In this document: piece after piece, positions 38,133 to 49,084 of the stretch
Layout: each line of letters begins with the position of its first letter
Position numbering within the stretch: the stretch's first letter is position 1
Assembly (NCBI RefSeq): GCF_000001735.4
Contig: NC_003076.8
Coordinates: 16,557,835-16,621,834 of the forward strand
DNA: 64,000 nt
Source of the DNA: Arabidopsis thaliana
Taxonomy: Eukaryota; Streptophyta; Magnoliopsida; Brassicales; Brassicaceae
Reading direction: 5' to 3'
Program-made: the position numbers and the translations under genes
Notes under the pieces: model-generated
Database searches by the model: none
Seen by the model: the letters and a program-made list of their open reading frames with translations, nothing else
What the model was told of the DNA's origin: nothing

Positions 38133-40689
38133 ATGAGGACACTCTGGAATCACTTTAGTACCATTTCCTATATCAAAATTTCTCCGAGAATGAGAAGAAT
38201 TTCTGCAGCAAATTTGATCTCAAATCGAAATCTTTCAACCATTTCTTCTACTGAAGATCCCGAGCTCAGAGATTTTGTGGGATTTTTAGAATCTCTCAAA
38301 AACTATGAGAAATCAGGTGTACCAAAAGGAGCTGGAACTGATTCTGATGATGGATTCGATCTGGGTCGAATGAAACGTCTCATGCTTCGCCTCCGTAATC
38401 CTCATTACAAATACAAGGTTCGTGCTTTTTGCTAATTTCACCATTTCTCTTACTGATTCCTATGTTAAAGGTCTCATCTTTAGATTTGGATTGTTTTCAT
38501 AATAATGAACAATTAGGATAGATTCTCCTATGGATTGAAAAGACTTGTAATGTTTGGAAGTTGTTTATTGAAAGGTCTAATCTTTAGATTTGGATTCGTT
38601 TTTGTGTTATGCATATTTTGTTTTCTGGTTTATGATTAGTGGAAGGTGAGATTAACAAGTAGGGCAGTGATTATAGGTTGTTCATGTTGCTGGAACTAAG
38701 GGAAAAGGATCAACTTCTGCTTTTCTCTCTAATATCTTACGAGCTGGAGGATATTCTGTTGGTTGTTATTCTAGGTAAAGTATTGACTTTGGATTAAAGT
38801 TTTATTGTATTTTGAGTTTGAATCTTTCATGGTTACTTACATGAGTTTTTTGTTCTTCATTGCAGCCCACATATTCTGAGTATCAAAGAACGGATTTCTT
38901 GTAATGGAGAACCTGTCTCTGCTTCCACTCTTAATGATCTTTTCTATTCAGTCAAACCGATTCTTGAACAGTCTATTCAAGAGGAAAATGGTTCTTTGAG
39001 TCATTTTGAGGTAACTAATCAAGCTTCTCTTAGATTCTGCATTTCACACAGTTTCCTTTTGTTTCTTATACAGATATTTCTTTTTGGCAGATTCTCACTG
39101 GGATAGCCTTCTCTTTATTTGAAAAGGAAAATGTCGACATTGCGGTTATAGAGGTGGCTCATCTTTTTACATTAGACCTTTAAAGAGACTTGCTTATGCT
39201 ATTGTGTTGAAGATTGCCGTCTAGTGTAATTAGCTTATGTATACCACTGTTTTATATTTTCTTGGGTATCATCAGGCTGGGCTAGGAGGAGCTCGAGACG
39301 CTACAAATGTCATTGAAAGTTCAAATCTTGCTGCATCGGTCATAACAACGATAGGTGAGGAACACATGGCAGCACTTGGGGGTTCCTTGGAAAGTATAGC
39401 AGAGGCTAAATCTGGAATTATTAAACACGGTCGCCCAGTTAGGTGGTTTTTATGTGTTTGCTTATCTTATAACCTTTGAATTATAAGCACATTGATAGAT
39501 AGAGTTTTACGTGTTGTTATGAAACTTGTAGGTGGTTTTAGGTGGACCGTTTCTTCCTCATATCGAGGGCATTCTCCGTTCTAAAGCAGCTTCAGTGTCG
39601 TCATCGGTTATTTTGGCATCTAATATTGGATCTAGTTCTTCAATCAAAGGCATCATTAACAAAAATGGGATCGGGCTTTGCCAGTCCTGTGACATCGTGA
39701 TACAGAATGAGAAAGATGATCAACCAGTAAGTTTCAAAAACCTTTTATTTTTTATTCAAGAAATGGGTCTGTGATTCTTAATATATCAACAAATTGTACA
39801 TATAAATGCAGATTGTTGAGCTTAGTGATGTAAACCTACGTATGCTTGGACATCACCAGCTCCAAAATGCTGTTACTGCCACATGTGTGTCTCTTTGTCT
39901 TCGCGATCAAGGTATAATGCACTTTTGAGTCTCTATATCTAGCAACAAAAGAATTGAACAAGCTTACAAATTTTGTTACTTTTATTATGGAATAATCAGG
40001 ATGTGGGAGAGTGACAGATGAAGCAATTAGGATTGGTTTAGAGAACACTCGTTTACTTGGGAGAAGTCAGTTTCTGACACCAAAAGAAGCAGAGACTTTA
40101 CTATTACCCGGAGCAACAGTGCTTCTTGATGGAGGTTGGTTATAGCTTTAATGTTTTCTACTTCGGATCTTAGTCAATTGAAAGTTTTGTTTCTTCTCTA
40201 TGAGTATCGTAATGTTAGAACCGATCCTCTTTCCTTGAAACTTTTGGTTTACGGTATCAATCTCTGGTCTGTTTTTCAGCTCACACCAAAGAGTCAGCGC
40301 GAGCCCTCAAGGAGATGATAAAGAAGGATTTTCCAGAGAAAAGATTGGTATTTGTGGTTGCCATGGCTAGTGACAAAGATCATGTGTCCTTTGCAAAAGA
40401 ACTTCTCTCAGGTCTAAAACCAGAAGCAGTGATTCTAACAGAAGCTGACATCGGTGGAGGTAAGATTAGATCAACGGAGTCTTCGGTGTTGAAAGAATCA
40501 TGGATAAAAGCTGCTGATGAATTGGGGTCAAGGTCTATGGAAGCTTCAGAAAACAAAACTGTGTTGGGTTCCTTAAAGCTTGCCTACAAGATACTCAGCG
40601 ATGACACAACAAGTAGTGACTCAGGAATGGTTATAGTCACGGGTTCGCTTCACATTGTATCTTCAGTCTTAGCTTCTCTTCAACATTAA
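38133..40689 (+). CDS. GLA1: Dihydrofolate synthetase (GLA1 / DHFS)
   Basis: Nine exons (38133-38417, 38677-38774, 38866-39010, 39091-39153, 39276-39437, 39532-39726, 39812-39911, 40000-40134, 40280-40689) give 530 residues. The enzyme joins L-glutamate to dihydropteroate with ATP to make dihydrofolate, the step before DHFR in mitochondrial folate synthesis. An Arg/Ser-rich mitochondrial presequence precedes a Mur-ligase-type core. The P-loop GTKGKGST is at 101-108. Other core motifs are [33 protein letters not shown] and the C-terminal DGAHTKESA. Intron 5 uses CCCA/GTTAGG as donor, which is needed to give RPVVLGGP. Loss of this gene arrests embryos at the globular stage (GLA1/EMB9). At5g41480. 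Confidence 0.96.
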
Positions 40690-40867
40690 TTTCCTTATCT
40701 TTACGAGTCTCTTGTAAAAAAACTCAGTTTGTGTTAAACCAAACAAATCTTTTTCCTGGAACATCATGAACCGTAACATTTGATGGTAGTTGAAACCTTC
40801 TGAAAGAGGCAGAGACTTTCAAAGAAGCAAATAAACAAAGTAGGTGAGATTATTAGTTGTAGTTTTT

Positions 40868-40920
40868 GTCCCACATCGCTTACGTAGAATAGTAAGAGGC
40901 TTGTGAGCTTACTATATAAA
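40868..40920 (+). promoter_or_regulatory. snRNA-type promoter: USE plus TATA
   Basis: GTCCCACATCG at 40868-40878 matches all 11 positions of the plant snRNA upstream sequence element (RTCCCACATCG). TATATAAA follows at 40913-40920, 34 bases after the USE. That wide spacing is the arrangement used by RNA polymerase II snRNA genes (U1, U2, U4, U5 type); polymerase III genes such as U6 have about ten bases less. It lies 177 bases beyond the GLA1 stop, on the same strand. Confidence 0.7.
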
Positions 40921-40942
40921 GAGAAGAGGTGGTTCAGTTGGA

Positions 40943-41075
40943 AAGTATGATCCTTCAGGCAAGTTATAGGGGAAATGAGGAATGGTTATAATCTCGCTTT
41001 AATGCGTGATGAGCGCTCCGCTCAAAGCCTGTTACGACTAATTGGGCGCTCCAATTTTTATACAATCTGATCCCT
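40943..41075 (+). ncRNA. Candidate small nuclear-type RNA, unidentified
   Basis: Placed about 30 bases after the TATA box of the USE promoter; both ends are estimates. Three local hairpins can be drawn: ATCTCGC/GCGTGAT with one T-T mismatch (40991-41010), GAGCG/CGCTC (about 41011-41023), and AATTGG/CCAATT with a GCGCT loop (about 41040-41056). The last is followed by CCAATTTTTAT, close to an Sm site (AAUUUUUGG). GTGATGA (41006) and CTGA (41067) could be box C and D, but no terminal stem joins them. The sequence does not match U1, U2, U4, U5, U6, U11 or U12 as I remember them. It may be a degenerate snRNA copy or a new RNA. Confidence 0.4.
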
Positions 41076-41099
41076 CTCTTGTCCAAACACTTTTTTAAA

Positions 41100-42470
41100 A
41101 TAACATTTTCACTCTAAAAAAGTACAAAAAATATTTTAATATATAAATTTTCTTTACAGTTTATAATTATTAAATATTATATTCATAAAATTATCCCAAT
41201 GGGCTTGGGTTGGGCCTTATAAGTTATATTCCAGTTATAATAGTCCAAAAAAAGGATAAATTATCTATTTTGTAAAACAATTTAGTTATGAAATGATAAC
41301 CATTGAGGAAATTACAACGGATATGCACAGAAAAAAGAAAATTAAGTTGGGTAAGAGAGAGAGTGATGTTTTGATATTTTTACCCTTATGAGAGAAAAAG
41401 AGATAGAAAACGAAAGAGAAGGAAAAAAAATAAAAGAAGTTCAACGTTCATGATAACTCATAAGTTAACAGTGATAAACAAATTATTATGATAACTAAAT
41501 AAACTAATGCATAAATTAACATGTTACAAGAATAGGTAATTGCTAATCTATTAGTTACTGAATGTGAACATGATAAAAAATAAAAAAATCGTTATATGTA
41601 ATAGTTATCTATAATGTTGCATACAATTTACCAATTTAAAAGACATGTTAAGGTGATAACTAAATTGCTAATGTATAGTTAAAAGTAATAACTAAATTAC
41701 CAAAATAAATAAATATGTTATTACATATTATATAATAAATGATTTAACACAAAAAACATGTTTTCGACGTAAGATAAATAGTGCTTTCATTTTGCTACTG
41801 TTTTTTAAAGACATGTTTATCATACTAATCAAATAATTAACTACCTAAATTTGTTACCGCCAAAACTTATTTTTTGTTGTTCCATATAATGAGTTTATCT
41901 TAATATTTTTCTTGTTAACGTGTATATGTGACGAAAGATATTTTTGTCATTAATTTGAGTCAGATGAAAAATAACTAAATAGCAAATTTTCATGCATAGA
42001 TACCTAATTATTTATTCATTTGAGCATAGATTTTTAATTCACCCTAACCATTTTTTTAAACAAATTTTTATAGCCCACGTGGTATTGGCCTAGTTTTAAG
42101 AAAAATTTACGCATATTTAATTTTATAGAATTCTTATACTTGGATAGTAATAATTTTGTAGTATTTGGCTATAATTATGTTCTTATAGCTACTAGTTAGG
42201 CTTAAGCAAGCTTGAGTTAAAGTCATGTTCTTTGTGATGACCATCGAAACCAAACACACAATTTGATTAAGTTTTAAGGAAACCGAGTCAATTGAGAAAT
42301 AAAAAGGTATAAAATGTACATGAGGAGCCAAACCTAACCAGAGCAGCTCATCAAACAATTTGTCTGCTTTCAAGTACTACTAATCATCCACAAATAACGC
42401 CTTGCAATATGATTGTATAAGAAACAATGTTGAAGACGTTACATTTCATATGTGGTTTCTAAAACCCAAC
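41100..42470. other. AT-rich intergenic DNA
   Basis: No gene seen. A section near 41.46-41.71 kb repeats words like GATAACTAAATT several times, probably a decayed repeat. CAN9AGTACAA at 41110-41127 fits the loose 3'-box pattern of plant snRNA genes (CA-N3-10-AGTNNAA), but the motif is weak in such DNA. Confidence 0.4.
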
Positions 42471-42540
42471 TAGATTCTGAGGCCCACGATTGGCCCAGAT
42501 TCGTTTAGGGGACCTTTTCTATCTTCAGTTGACTATATAT
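42471..42540 (+). promoter_or_regulatory. Shared promoter block, F-box copy 1
   Basis: Contains GAGGCCCACGATTGGCCCAG followed by TTCGTTTAGGG and, further on, ACTATATATTTG. The same block precedes the F-box genes at 46168 and 49290. It combines GGCCCA (site II/TCP-type) with ATTGG (inverted CCAAT). Confidence 0.5.
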
Positions 42541-42610
42541 TTGTTTCCCTTAATCGCAAGAAATCAGAGGAAAGAAAATAGGGTTTTGCAGGTAAAAAAA
42601 AAGAGTAACA

Positions 42611-43774
42611 ATGGCGACAATGATCACCAATCTTCGAAGGGATTTGATAGAGGAGATTATATCTAGGGTTCCCTTGAGATCTATGAAAGCAGTAAGATTA
42701 ACTTGCAAAAGTTGGAATAATATATCCAAAAGTGAGATCTTCACGAAGATGCAGATTGATAAAGCAACAACTAGAGAAGGGAAGACTATGATGATATCGG
42801 TGATGCCTCACAATCTTTCTTTAATGAGCGTCGCCGTCGACGACGTTGATCCATCCGTAGAGTTTAAAGGTCAGCTTAGTTTTCTTTGTAATCAAGTCAG
42901 TATACATAAAGTTATCCATTGTGAGGGTTTGTTGTTATGCTTCTTGAAAGACCATACTAGGGTTGTGGTTTGGAATCCGTATTCCGGGCAAACAAGGTGG
43001 GTCAAACTCAGATATCCCCACCCTCCAAGTCCAAGCAAATGGGATTGGTTCAGATATGCCCTTGGATACGAGGATAAAGGATCTTGTCGTAGCGTTAAAT
43101 TCTTAAGGTTTTTAGATTATTTACCTGAAGAACCAGAAAACCAAAATGTTTGCTATGAAATCTATGATTTTGACTCTGATTTATGGACAACTCTTGATGT
43201 CACTTCACACTCGTGGATATGTTATTCTAGCTGTGGCGTGTTTCTCAAGGGAAACGCTTACTGGCCTGTTGTAAAAAGTAGCTCAGAAGCTAACATCGAT
43301 CACATAATCTATTTTGACTTTACAAGAGAGAGTTTCGGGCCGCCTCTACCTTTACCGTTTGGCGCTACAGATCGTGGATATTCATATGTGAATTTATCTT
43401 GTGTTAAAGAAGAGAAGCTTGCAGCTTTTTTTCAGCACTACATTTCATATAAATATGAATTTGAGATATGGGTTACGACTAAGATTGAGGCCGAAATGGT
43501 GTCGTGGAGCAAATTCTTGAGAATGGATTTGGGACCTAATATAGATATTCCAATTACTTTCTTCATTGACGAGGAGAAGAAAGTTTTCATGGGTTTTGAG
43601 CATAGAGAATATCCCAAGAGATTTATTAACATCATCGGAGAGGCTAAATATTTAAGAAAATTGGATCTCCAAGTACCTCAAGGCCAATACTGTTGCCCAC
43701 CTTTGTGCTCTTATGTTCCAAGTTCGATCCAAATCAAGAAACCTGCACTGAGGCAAAAAGATAGAGCAAAATAG
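42611..43774 (+). CDS. F-box protein with FBA-type associated domain, copy 1
   Basis: An intronless gene of 387 residues. The F-box is at about 5-45 (LIEEIISRVPLRSMKAVRL, CKSWNNISKS). It is followed by the F-box-associated region: VVWNPYSGQTRWVKLRY, ALGYEDKGSCRSVKFLRF, YEIYDFDSDLWTTLDVT, GVFLKGNAYW, FDFTRESFGPPLPLP, VKEEKLAAF, EIWVTTKIEAEMVSWSKF and FIDEEKKVFMGF. These proteins serve as substrate adaptors of SCF (SKP1-CUL1) ubiquitin ligases; the FBA part binds the substrate, which is unknown. Part of a local tandem array with the copies at 46.2 and 49.3 kb. I recall At5g41490. Confidence 0.92.
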   Translation: MATMITNLRRDLIEEIISRVPLRSMKAVRLTCKSWNNISKSEIFTKMQIDKATTREGKTMMISVMPHNLSLMSVAVDDVDPSVEFKGQLSFLCNQVSIHKVIHCEGLLLCFLKDHTRVVVWNPYSGQTRWVKLRYPHPPSPSKWDWFRYALGYEDKGSCRSVKFLRFLDYLPEEPENQNVCYEIYDFDSDLWTTLDVTSHSWICYSSCGVFLKGNAYWPVVKSSSEANIDHIIYFDFTRESFGPPLPLPFGATDRGYSYVNLSCVKEEKLAAFFQHYISYKYEFEIWVTTKIEAEMVSWSKFLRMDLGPNIDIPITFFIDEEKKVFMGFEHREYPKRFINIIGEAKYLRKLDLQVPQGQYCCPPLCSYVPSSIQIKKPALRQKDRAK

Positions 43775-44527
43775 TTTAGAAAAGCGCTGATTAACTCAAA
43801 ACTGCAATTGAAAAGCTAGTCCAGAATCAATATTTATAAGTTGAGATTGGTTTGCTAAGTTACTGCATTTTTTTTTAAAATTTTTTTGTGTTTCTTAAAC
43901 TAGAAGTGATGGTTATGGTGATTACACTTGTGGTCTGCATGAGCAGAACATTGAGCGTGATCGATATCTTACGTAATAAAGAACCATATGATGTTGGGCT
44001 TCTATTTTACTTTCTGCTGTGTTTTTGTCAATAACTTTTTGGGTTGTATGAATAATATATTGACCTTGCGTGTGAGAGAAAAACAAAAATACACACAAAT
44101 GTTTGCAACTATTTAGGGTTACTCCATAGCGCTACAACTTGGTGTGCTATAAGTTCAAACCTTTTTTCAAATAACCTGCAAATAACTTCCTCGATTCTTG
44201 AACTTTTAACAAACAAGTTCATCTTAAATGCCTATTCTGAATAAACCGTAAGCACAAACAACCTTGTCTAGGTCAGTAAATGCATTAATGACAATCTCAT
44301 ATGTGTGGCTGTTCCAGTTCGTCCCCGTCTCTTTGCATAGAGTCTTAGCTCGACAAGATCCCAGATCTAAACAATGCCTTAGTCAATATATTGTATATAT
44401 GTAACTACCTTAGGCTCAAAACCTAGCTAGCTTGTTCATAGAAGACATCATCGTTATGACTCCTTTCAATATCGTTCTCCTTGTATAAGCCATTGATATA
44501 GATATTATAGGTATAACAAACATCAGG

Positions 44528-44620
44528 ATCAGCTCATCAAACTACTTGTCTACTTTCGGGTACTGCCCAACAACCACGCCTTGCAACAAACGATTGTGTA
44601 ACAAACAATATCGGACTTCC
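44528..44620 (+). repeat. Duplicated upstream flank of the F-box unit
   Basis: GCTCATCAAACTACTTGTCT, TACTGCC and ACGCCTTGCAA here match GCTCATCAAACAATTTGTCT, TACTAC and ACGCCTTGCAA at about 42346-42428, upstream of F-box copy 1. This shows the duplication included non-coding flank. Confidence 0.65.
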
Positions 44621-44754
44621 TGAAAAGAGAAGTCACAATATACCAGAGAAGTGAGAAACCAAGCAGCCATGGAATCCCTGAAAATAGATTCCGGTGTATC
44701 GAACTTCTTAGAGAATTCAAGGTGTTAGTCTGTTAGAGGTTTTCAACTAGCGTT

Positions 44755-45545
44755 ATGATCAAACCCAGATATTCTTACCGCCCTTACCAAGAGGACATGT
44801 TCAGTTATGCTCTTGGATATGAGAATAGGAAATCTTGTCGTACCGTTAATTTCTTGAGGTTTGTAGACTATTTACTTCAACGACTCAAAGAGAGTGTTTT
44901 TGGGTACGAAATCTACGATTTTGACTTAGATTCATGGACAACTCTTGATGTCAGTCCACACTGGCATATAATATCTTGTGACCTTGGCATTACTCTTAAG
45001 AGAAACACTTACTGGCATGCTAGAGAAATGAATTTAGAAGAAAATATCGTCGATCACATAATATGTTTTGATTTTACAAGAGAGAGATTTAGACCGCTTC
45101 TGCCTCTGCCGGTTAGCGTTGGGGTTCATGATTATGAATATTTGACTTTATCTCGTGTTAGAGAAGAGAAGCTTGCCGCTTTATTTCAGCACACCGAATC
45201 AAATCCATATGAGCTTGAAATATGGATTACAACTAAGATTGAGGCTGAAATGGTGTCGTGGAGCAAGTTCTTGAGAATGGATACGGGACCTGATATATTG
45301 GTCACAACTATATGTGAAGGATACTTCATTGACGAGGAGAAGAAAGTCGCCATGGGATTTTAATGAAGACAGAAGACATTCCAAGAACATTTAGCATTAT
45401 TGGAGAGGCTGGATACTTAATAAATTTAGATATTGGAGTACTCACAAACCAAATGTGTCGGCTACATGTGTGCTCTTATGTTCCAAGTTTGGTCCAAATC
45501 AAGAAACCTGCACTACGCAAAAGGATCAAAGACAAAGCAGTTTAG
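44755..45545 (+). pseudogene. Truncated F-box-associated pseudogene (F-box head missing)
   Basis: Homology to the F-box genes begins abruptly at a residue equal to about 131 of copy 1 (GTCAAACTCAGATA there, GATCAAACCCAGATA here). It continues through ALGYEN, YEIYDFDLDSWTTLDV, FDFTRERFRPLLPLP and FIDEEKKVAMGF. A shift of frame just after MGF (45361) ends the 202-codon frame. The rest of the C-terminus (IIGEAGYLINLDIGV, VCSYVPSLVQIKKPAL) continues in another frame to 45545. No F-box lies upstream; sequence before 44755 does not match the gene head. It cannot bind SKP1, so it is a decayed copy, although the 5' piece could still be translated. Confidence 0.85.
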
Positions 45546-46040
45546 AAAAGCCACGATTTGCACAGAACATGTTGAGACTTGAAGCATTTAAAAAGCAATT
45601 CTAGAAGCAAAATATGGAGGAGAGAAAAGGATGGTTAGTCTTAGTTTACTATTTCTTATCTATTTATCTTGTTGTCGAAGCCTAATTTACTATGTTACAA
45701 AACTAATTTGGCATTTCTTTCTCATTTACTTTATTTTGGCATTTACGTCAAAAGGAATTTGGAACAGAATTTCCTTTCAATCACTTTTGTTGTTGCTTCA
45801 TGAATCTTTTCAATTTCTGGATTTGCAGATTGGTTACTGTAAGAAACCTTGGTATTCAAGTTTGTTTATTGAACATAGAAATTAGAAAACAGAATACATA
45901 AATACTGTACAAGCTGTTTAACGTAACCGACTCTAATAAACATTCTAATCAAGAGTAAACCACATCTAAACCGGATATGATAACCAATTGATGAGATATA
46001 TGGAACTATCACTTGTAGTGTTGATAGTTATTATTGATCT

Positions 46041-46080
46041 TGAAGCCCACGATTGGCCCAGCTTCATTCGTTTAGGGTTT
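46041..46080 (+). promoter_or_regulatory. Shared promoter block, F-box copy 2
   Basis: GAAGCCCACGATTGGCCCAG followed by TTCGTTTAGGG, matching the block upstream of copies 1 and 3. Confidence 0.5.
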
Positions 46081-46167
46081 TTGGTATCAATAAGTGTTAT
46101 ATACTTTTCCTTAACGGCAAGATGAAATTTGAGGAAAAGAAAAATAGGGTTTTCGGAAAACCCAACA

Positions 46168-47379
46168 ATGGCGACAACGATCTCTAATCTTCCGAGGGAG
46201 TTGATAGAGGAGATTCTTTCTAGGGTTCCCTTGAGAGCCATGAAAGCAATGAGATTAACTTGCAAAAGTTGGAACAATTTATCTAAAAGTGAGAGTTTTA
46301 TGAAGATGCACATTGGTAAAGCTGCAACAAGAGAAGAGAAGACCATGATGGTTGCGGTGATGCCTCACACTCTTGCTTTAGTGAGCGTTGTCGTCGACGG
46401 CGTTAATCCATCTACAGAGCTTAAAGGTCAGTTTAGTTTCCTTGACAAGGAATTCTTTATATATCGAGTCATCCACTATGAGGGTTTGCTGTTATGTATT
46501 TTGAAAGACGCTACTAGGATTGTGGTTTGGAATCCGTATTTGGGGCAAGAAAGGTGGATCCAAATCAGATATTCTCACCGTCCACATGGTGTAGACCATT
46601 TCAAATATGCTGTTGGATACGCCGACAAGGTATCTTGTCGTAGCGTTAAATTACTGAGGTTTTTAGATTATTTCCACAAAGCATCCGATAAACCATTTTT
46701 TTGGTATGAAATCTACGATTTTGACTCTTGTTTATGGACAACTCTTGATATCACTCCACATTGGGGTATATCTTGGACTTACCCTAGAGTTTCCCTTAAG
46801 GGAAACACTTACTGGCCTGCTAGAGAAATGAACACAAAAGGTTTCCAAGATCACATAATCTGTTTTGATTTTACAAGTGAGAGATTTGGTCCGCTTCTAC
46901 CTCTACCTAGGGCTCAAGGATGTCATGTGAGTTTATCTTGTGTTAAAGAAGAGAAGCTTGCAGTTTTACTTAAGCACCGGCTGCACCACGATTCATACGA
47001 ATATGAGTTTGAGATATGGATTACGACTAAGATTGACGTCGAAATGGTGTCGTGGAGCAAGTTCTTGAGAATGGATATGAGACCTAAGATAAAGCTTCCA
47101 CTTAGTTTCTACGTTGACGAAGAGAAGAAAGTTTTCATGGGTTTTGATCATGGGGAATATCCCAAGTTATTTCTTAACATCATTGGAGAGACTGGATTCT
47201 TAAGAAAATTGGATCTCGGAGTACATGAAGGCCACCGTTCGCCATGCTCTTATGTTCCAAGTTTGGTCCAAATCAAGCATCCTGCAGGAGACAAAATGAT
47301 AAAACAAAGTAGTTTAGAAGACCGTCGATTTGCTCAAAACAGTTTGAGACTTGCTGCAATTGAAAAGCTCATCAATTAG
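46168..47379 (+). CDS. F-box protein with FBA-type associated domain, copy 2
   Basis: An intronless gene of 403 residues from the ATG at 46168. An in-frame upstream stretch (MRKRKIGFSENPT) lies in the leader and is not shared with the paralogues' coding starts. F-box: LIEEILSRVPLRAMKAMRL, CKSWNNLSKS. FBA motifs: WNPYLGQERWIQIRY, YEIYDFDSCLWTTLDIT, FDFTSERFGPLLPLP, VKEEKLAVLLKH and FYVDEEKKVFMGF. It is closer to copy 3 than to copy 1: both share RLHHDSYEYEFEIWITTKI and a longer C-terminal tail (DRRFAQNSLRLA). Predicted SCF substrate adaptor. I recall At5g41500. Confidence 0.92.
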   Translation: MATTISNLPRELIEEILSRVPLRAMKAMRLTCKSWNNLSKSESFMKMHIGKAATREEKTMMVAVMPHTLALVSVVVDGVNPSTELKGQFSFLDKEFFIYRVIHYEGLLLCILKDATRIVVWNPYLGQERWIQIRYSHRPHGVDHFKYAVGYADKVSCRSVKLLRFLDYFHKASDKPFFWYEIYDFDSCLWTTLDITPHWGISWTYPRVSLKGNTYWPAREMNTKGFQDHIICFDFTSERFGPLLPLPRAQGCHVSLSCVKEEKLAVLLKHRLHHDSYEYEFEIWITTKIDVEMVSWSKFLRMDMRPKIKLPLSFYVDEEKKVFMGFDHGEYPKLFLNIIGETGFLRKLDLGVHEGHRSPCSYVPSLVQIKHPAGDKMIKQSSLEDRRFAQNSLRLAAIEKLIN

Positions 47380-47515
47380 AGTTATTGATATTGGTATGAG
47401 GATGTGCGAAACAAGCAAACGGGATGATTAGGCATAAAATTGAGATTGTTTGCTAAGTTAGCATTTAATGTTATACCTCAATTGTTTTTTTAATGATATT
47501 TACATTCTTAGCAAG

Positions 47516-48505
47516 AAAAGAAAGAAGAAGACATCAACGCTGTTTTTATTTTTTTTTAATTTAGTGTTAAATTATATGCAAAGAAAAAATAAACGTGAAT
47601 ATACGTGAATGCAAACTTTTCATAGCATACTTATAAATTCCTATATTCTCGGTGTATTATCTCGATGCGAACCACACTTGGAGTCCTTCGACATGCTTCT
47701 CTACCTTCCCTTGCTTTAGAGTACTCAAACGGTTTCTAACATTTTTATCAATCAGCTTGACCATTTTTTCCGTTGTTGAGGGTCGCTCTCCGTGTCTTCT
47801 ATCATTCCTCTCCGTCCATATGAAATGTATTGCATTCTCAAACACAAACTTAAGGATGAATCTCTTGGTGTTATCATGAGATTTGCTTGTAATTTCCTTC
47901 ATCACTTCTAGCCACTTGTCCGAGAACTTGTGTAACAAGATACCACGAACCAGTTTCTCCCATACTTCCTTAGAGAAAGGGCATTGGAAGAATAAATGTT
48001 CCCGCGTTTCTAAAGGGTGTTTGCAAAACACACAGCTTGTATCTACATTCAGTTTCCAATTCACCATTCGTTCCCCTGTCGCCACTCTATTTTTCATAAC
48101 CAACCATGAGATAAATGTGTACCTTGGGGTAGCCCCAGAAAACCAAATCACTTTGTGTCCATTCCTCTCAGCTTTAGGTAAGCGAATTTGCGACCATGTC
48201 TCTCTAGAGCTAAACTGTTTCCTGTAGCAGTCATTTTTCCCTTTCCATAATGCTGCATCCGGTTCTGTTTCCAAACGGTGTTGTCTTTTTTTTCGCAACT
48301 CTTCCTCGACTTGGTTCAGAAAATCTCGTCGATGGTGGCTGCTTCTGGTTCTGTTCATCACTTTACAGAGCTTTCTCTCTAGCGGAATAGCCATGTCAAT
48401 GCAGCCCCTATCTCCTAGTTTCTCATGATGGCGACACGGAATACTTTAGATTCCTTGATGTATAATTTGAATTGAAGTATGAAATGTCAAAATACAGAAT
48501 AAGCA
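47516..48505 (-). mobile_element. 5'-truncated LINE (non-LTR retrotransposon) fragment
   Basis: Minus-strand open frame from 48394 down to 47657 (245 codons) encodes the C-terminal zf-RVT/RNase-H-distal part of a plant LINE ORF2. Motifs include KVIWFSGATPRYTFISWLVM, RVATGERMVNW, CVFCKHPLETREHLFFQCPF and HFIWTERNDRRHG. The same frame continues upstream to about 48446 (EKLGDRGCID), typical of LINE text. The reverse transcriptase and endonuclease domains are absent, as expected for 5' truncation. T-rich DNA near 47543-47561 on the plus strand would be the poly(A) tail. The matching flank of F-box copy 3 lacks this insert, which bounds the insertion approximately. Confidence 0.8.
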
Positions 48506-48800
48506 TCTCGGTACCATTAGAGCATCTCGATCTCATCTATCTCAGGATGTTAAAACGAATTAATTAATCATTCTTCCAAGCCATTTAATTTGAACAGCTT
48601 TAAACAAATAAGTTTAGTTATGTGATTTGAGTAGTTGTACAAGAGAATGTTTATAATTCAATGAAAGAGTTTCCGAAACAATGAAATGAGTAATGAGAAG
48701 CGAACTTAGTGCAAGAGCACGAAAGAGTTAACTCACGACAATTTAACAAGACAATAGTCAAAGAGTTCATAAGATTATTTTAGGCAAGACTTAATTTCAG
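48503..48800 (+). repeat. Duplicated 3' flank of F-box unit, copy a
   Basis: Includes AGAGCATCTCGATCTCATCT, AACAAATAAGTTTAGTTATG and GTGATTTGAGTAGTTGTAC, nearly identical to 50651-50940 downstream of F-box copy 3. Confidence 0.75.
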
Positions 48801-49084
48801 GAGCTAGTGTGGTATATTTAAGGCACCTAAGAACTCATGATTAAGTTCAGAGAGAATGGGGTGTAAAAAAAAAGAAGAATTTAGTTCAAGACTATAGAAT
48901 ATTTGGTTCTCTAAACTACATTATTCAGATGGGTTTTAGCATTTTATTTTCTGATGAGCACATGGATTGCTTCATTGGCTCTACCGGAAAAACCATTAGC
49001 AGGGATGACATATACCTGATAGGTGTATCAAAGACTTCAACGTTTAATTAAGAACAGATACGACGTTCTCAGTCTGAAAGGTTT

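Noticed and set aside
41006-41070. Box C/D snoRNA at GTGATGA...CTGA
   Set aside because: The boxes are present but no terminal stem pairs their outer flanks, so a classic C/D snoRNA is not supported; kept only as a note under the snRNA-type candidate.
45966-46346. 126-codon minus-strand ORF over the start of F-box copy 2
   Set aside because: Antisense shadow of the conserved F-box. Similar antisense frames appear at copies 1 and 3 for the same reason.
47652-48227. Plus-strand ORFs of 75 and 114 codons
   Set aside because: They are antisense to the LINE ORF2 fragment, which has clear family motifs on the other strand.
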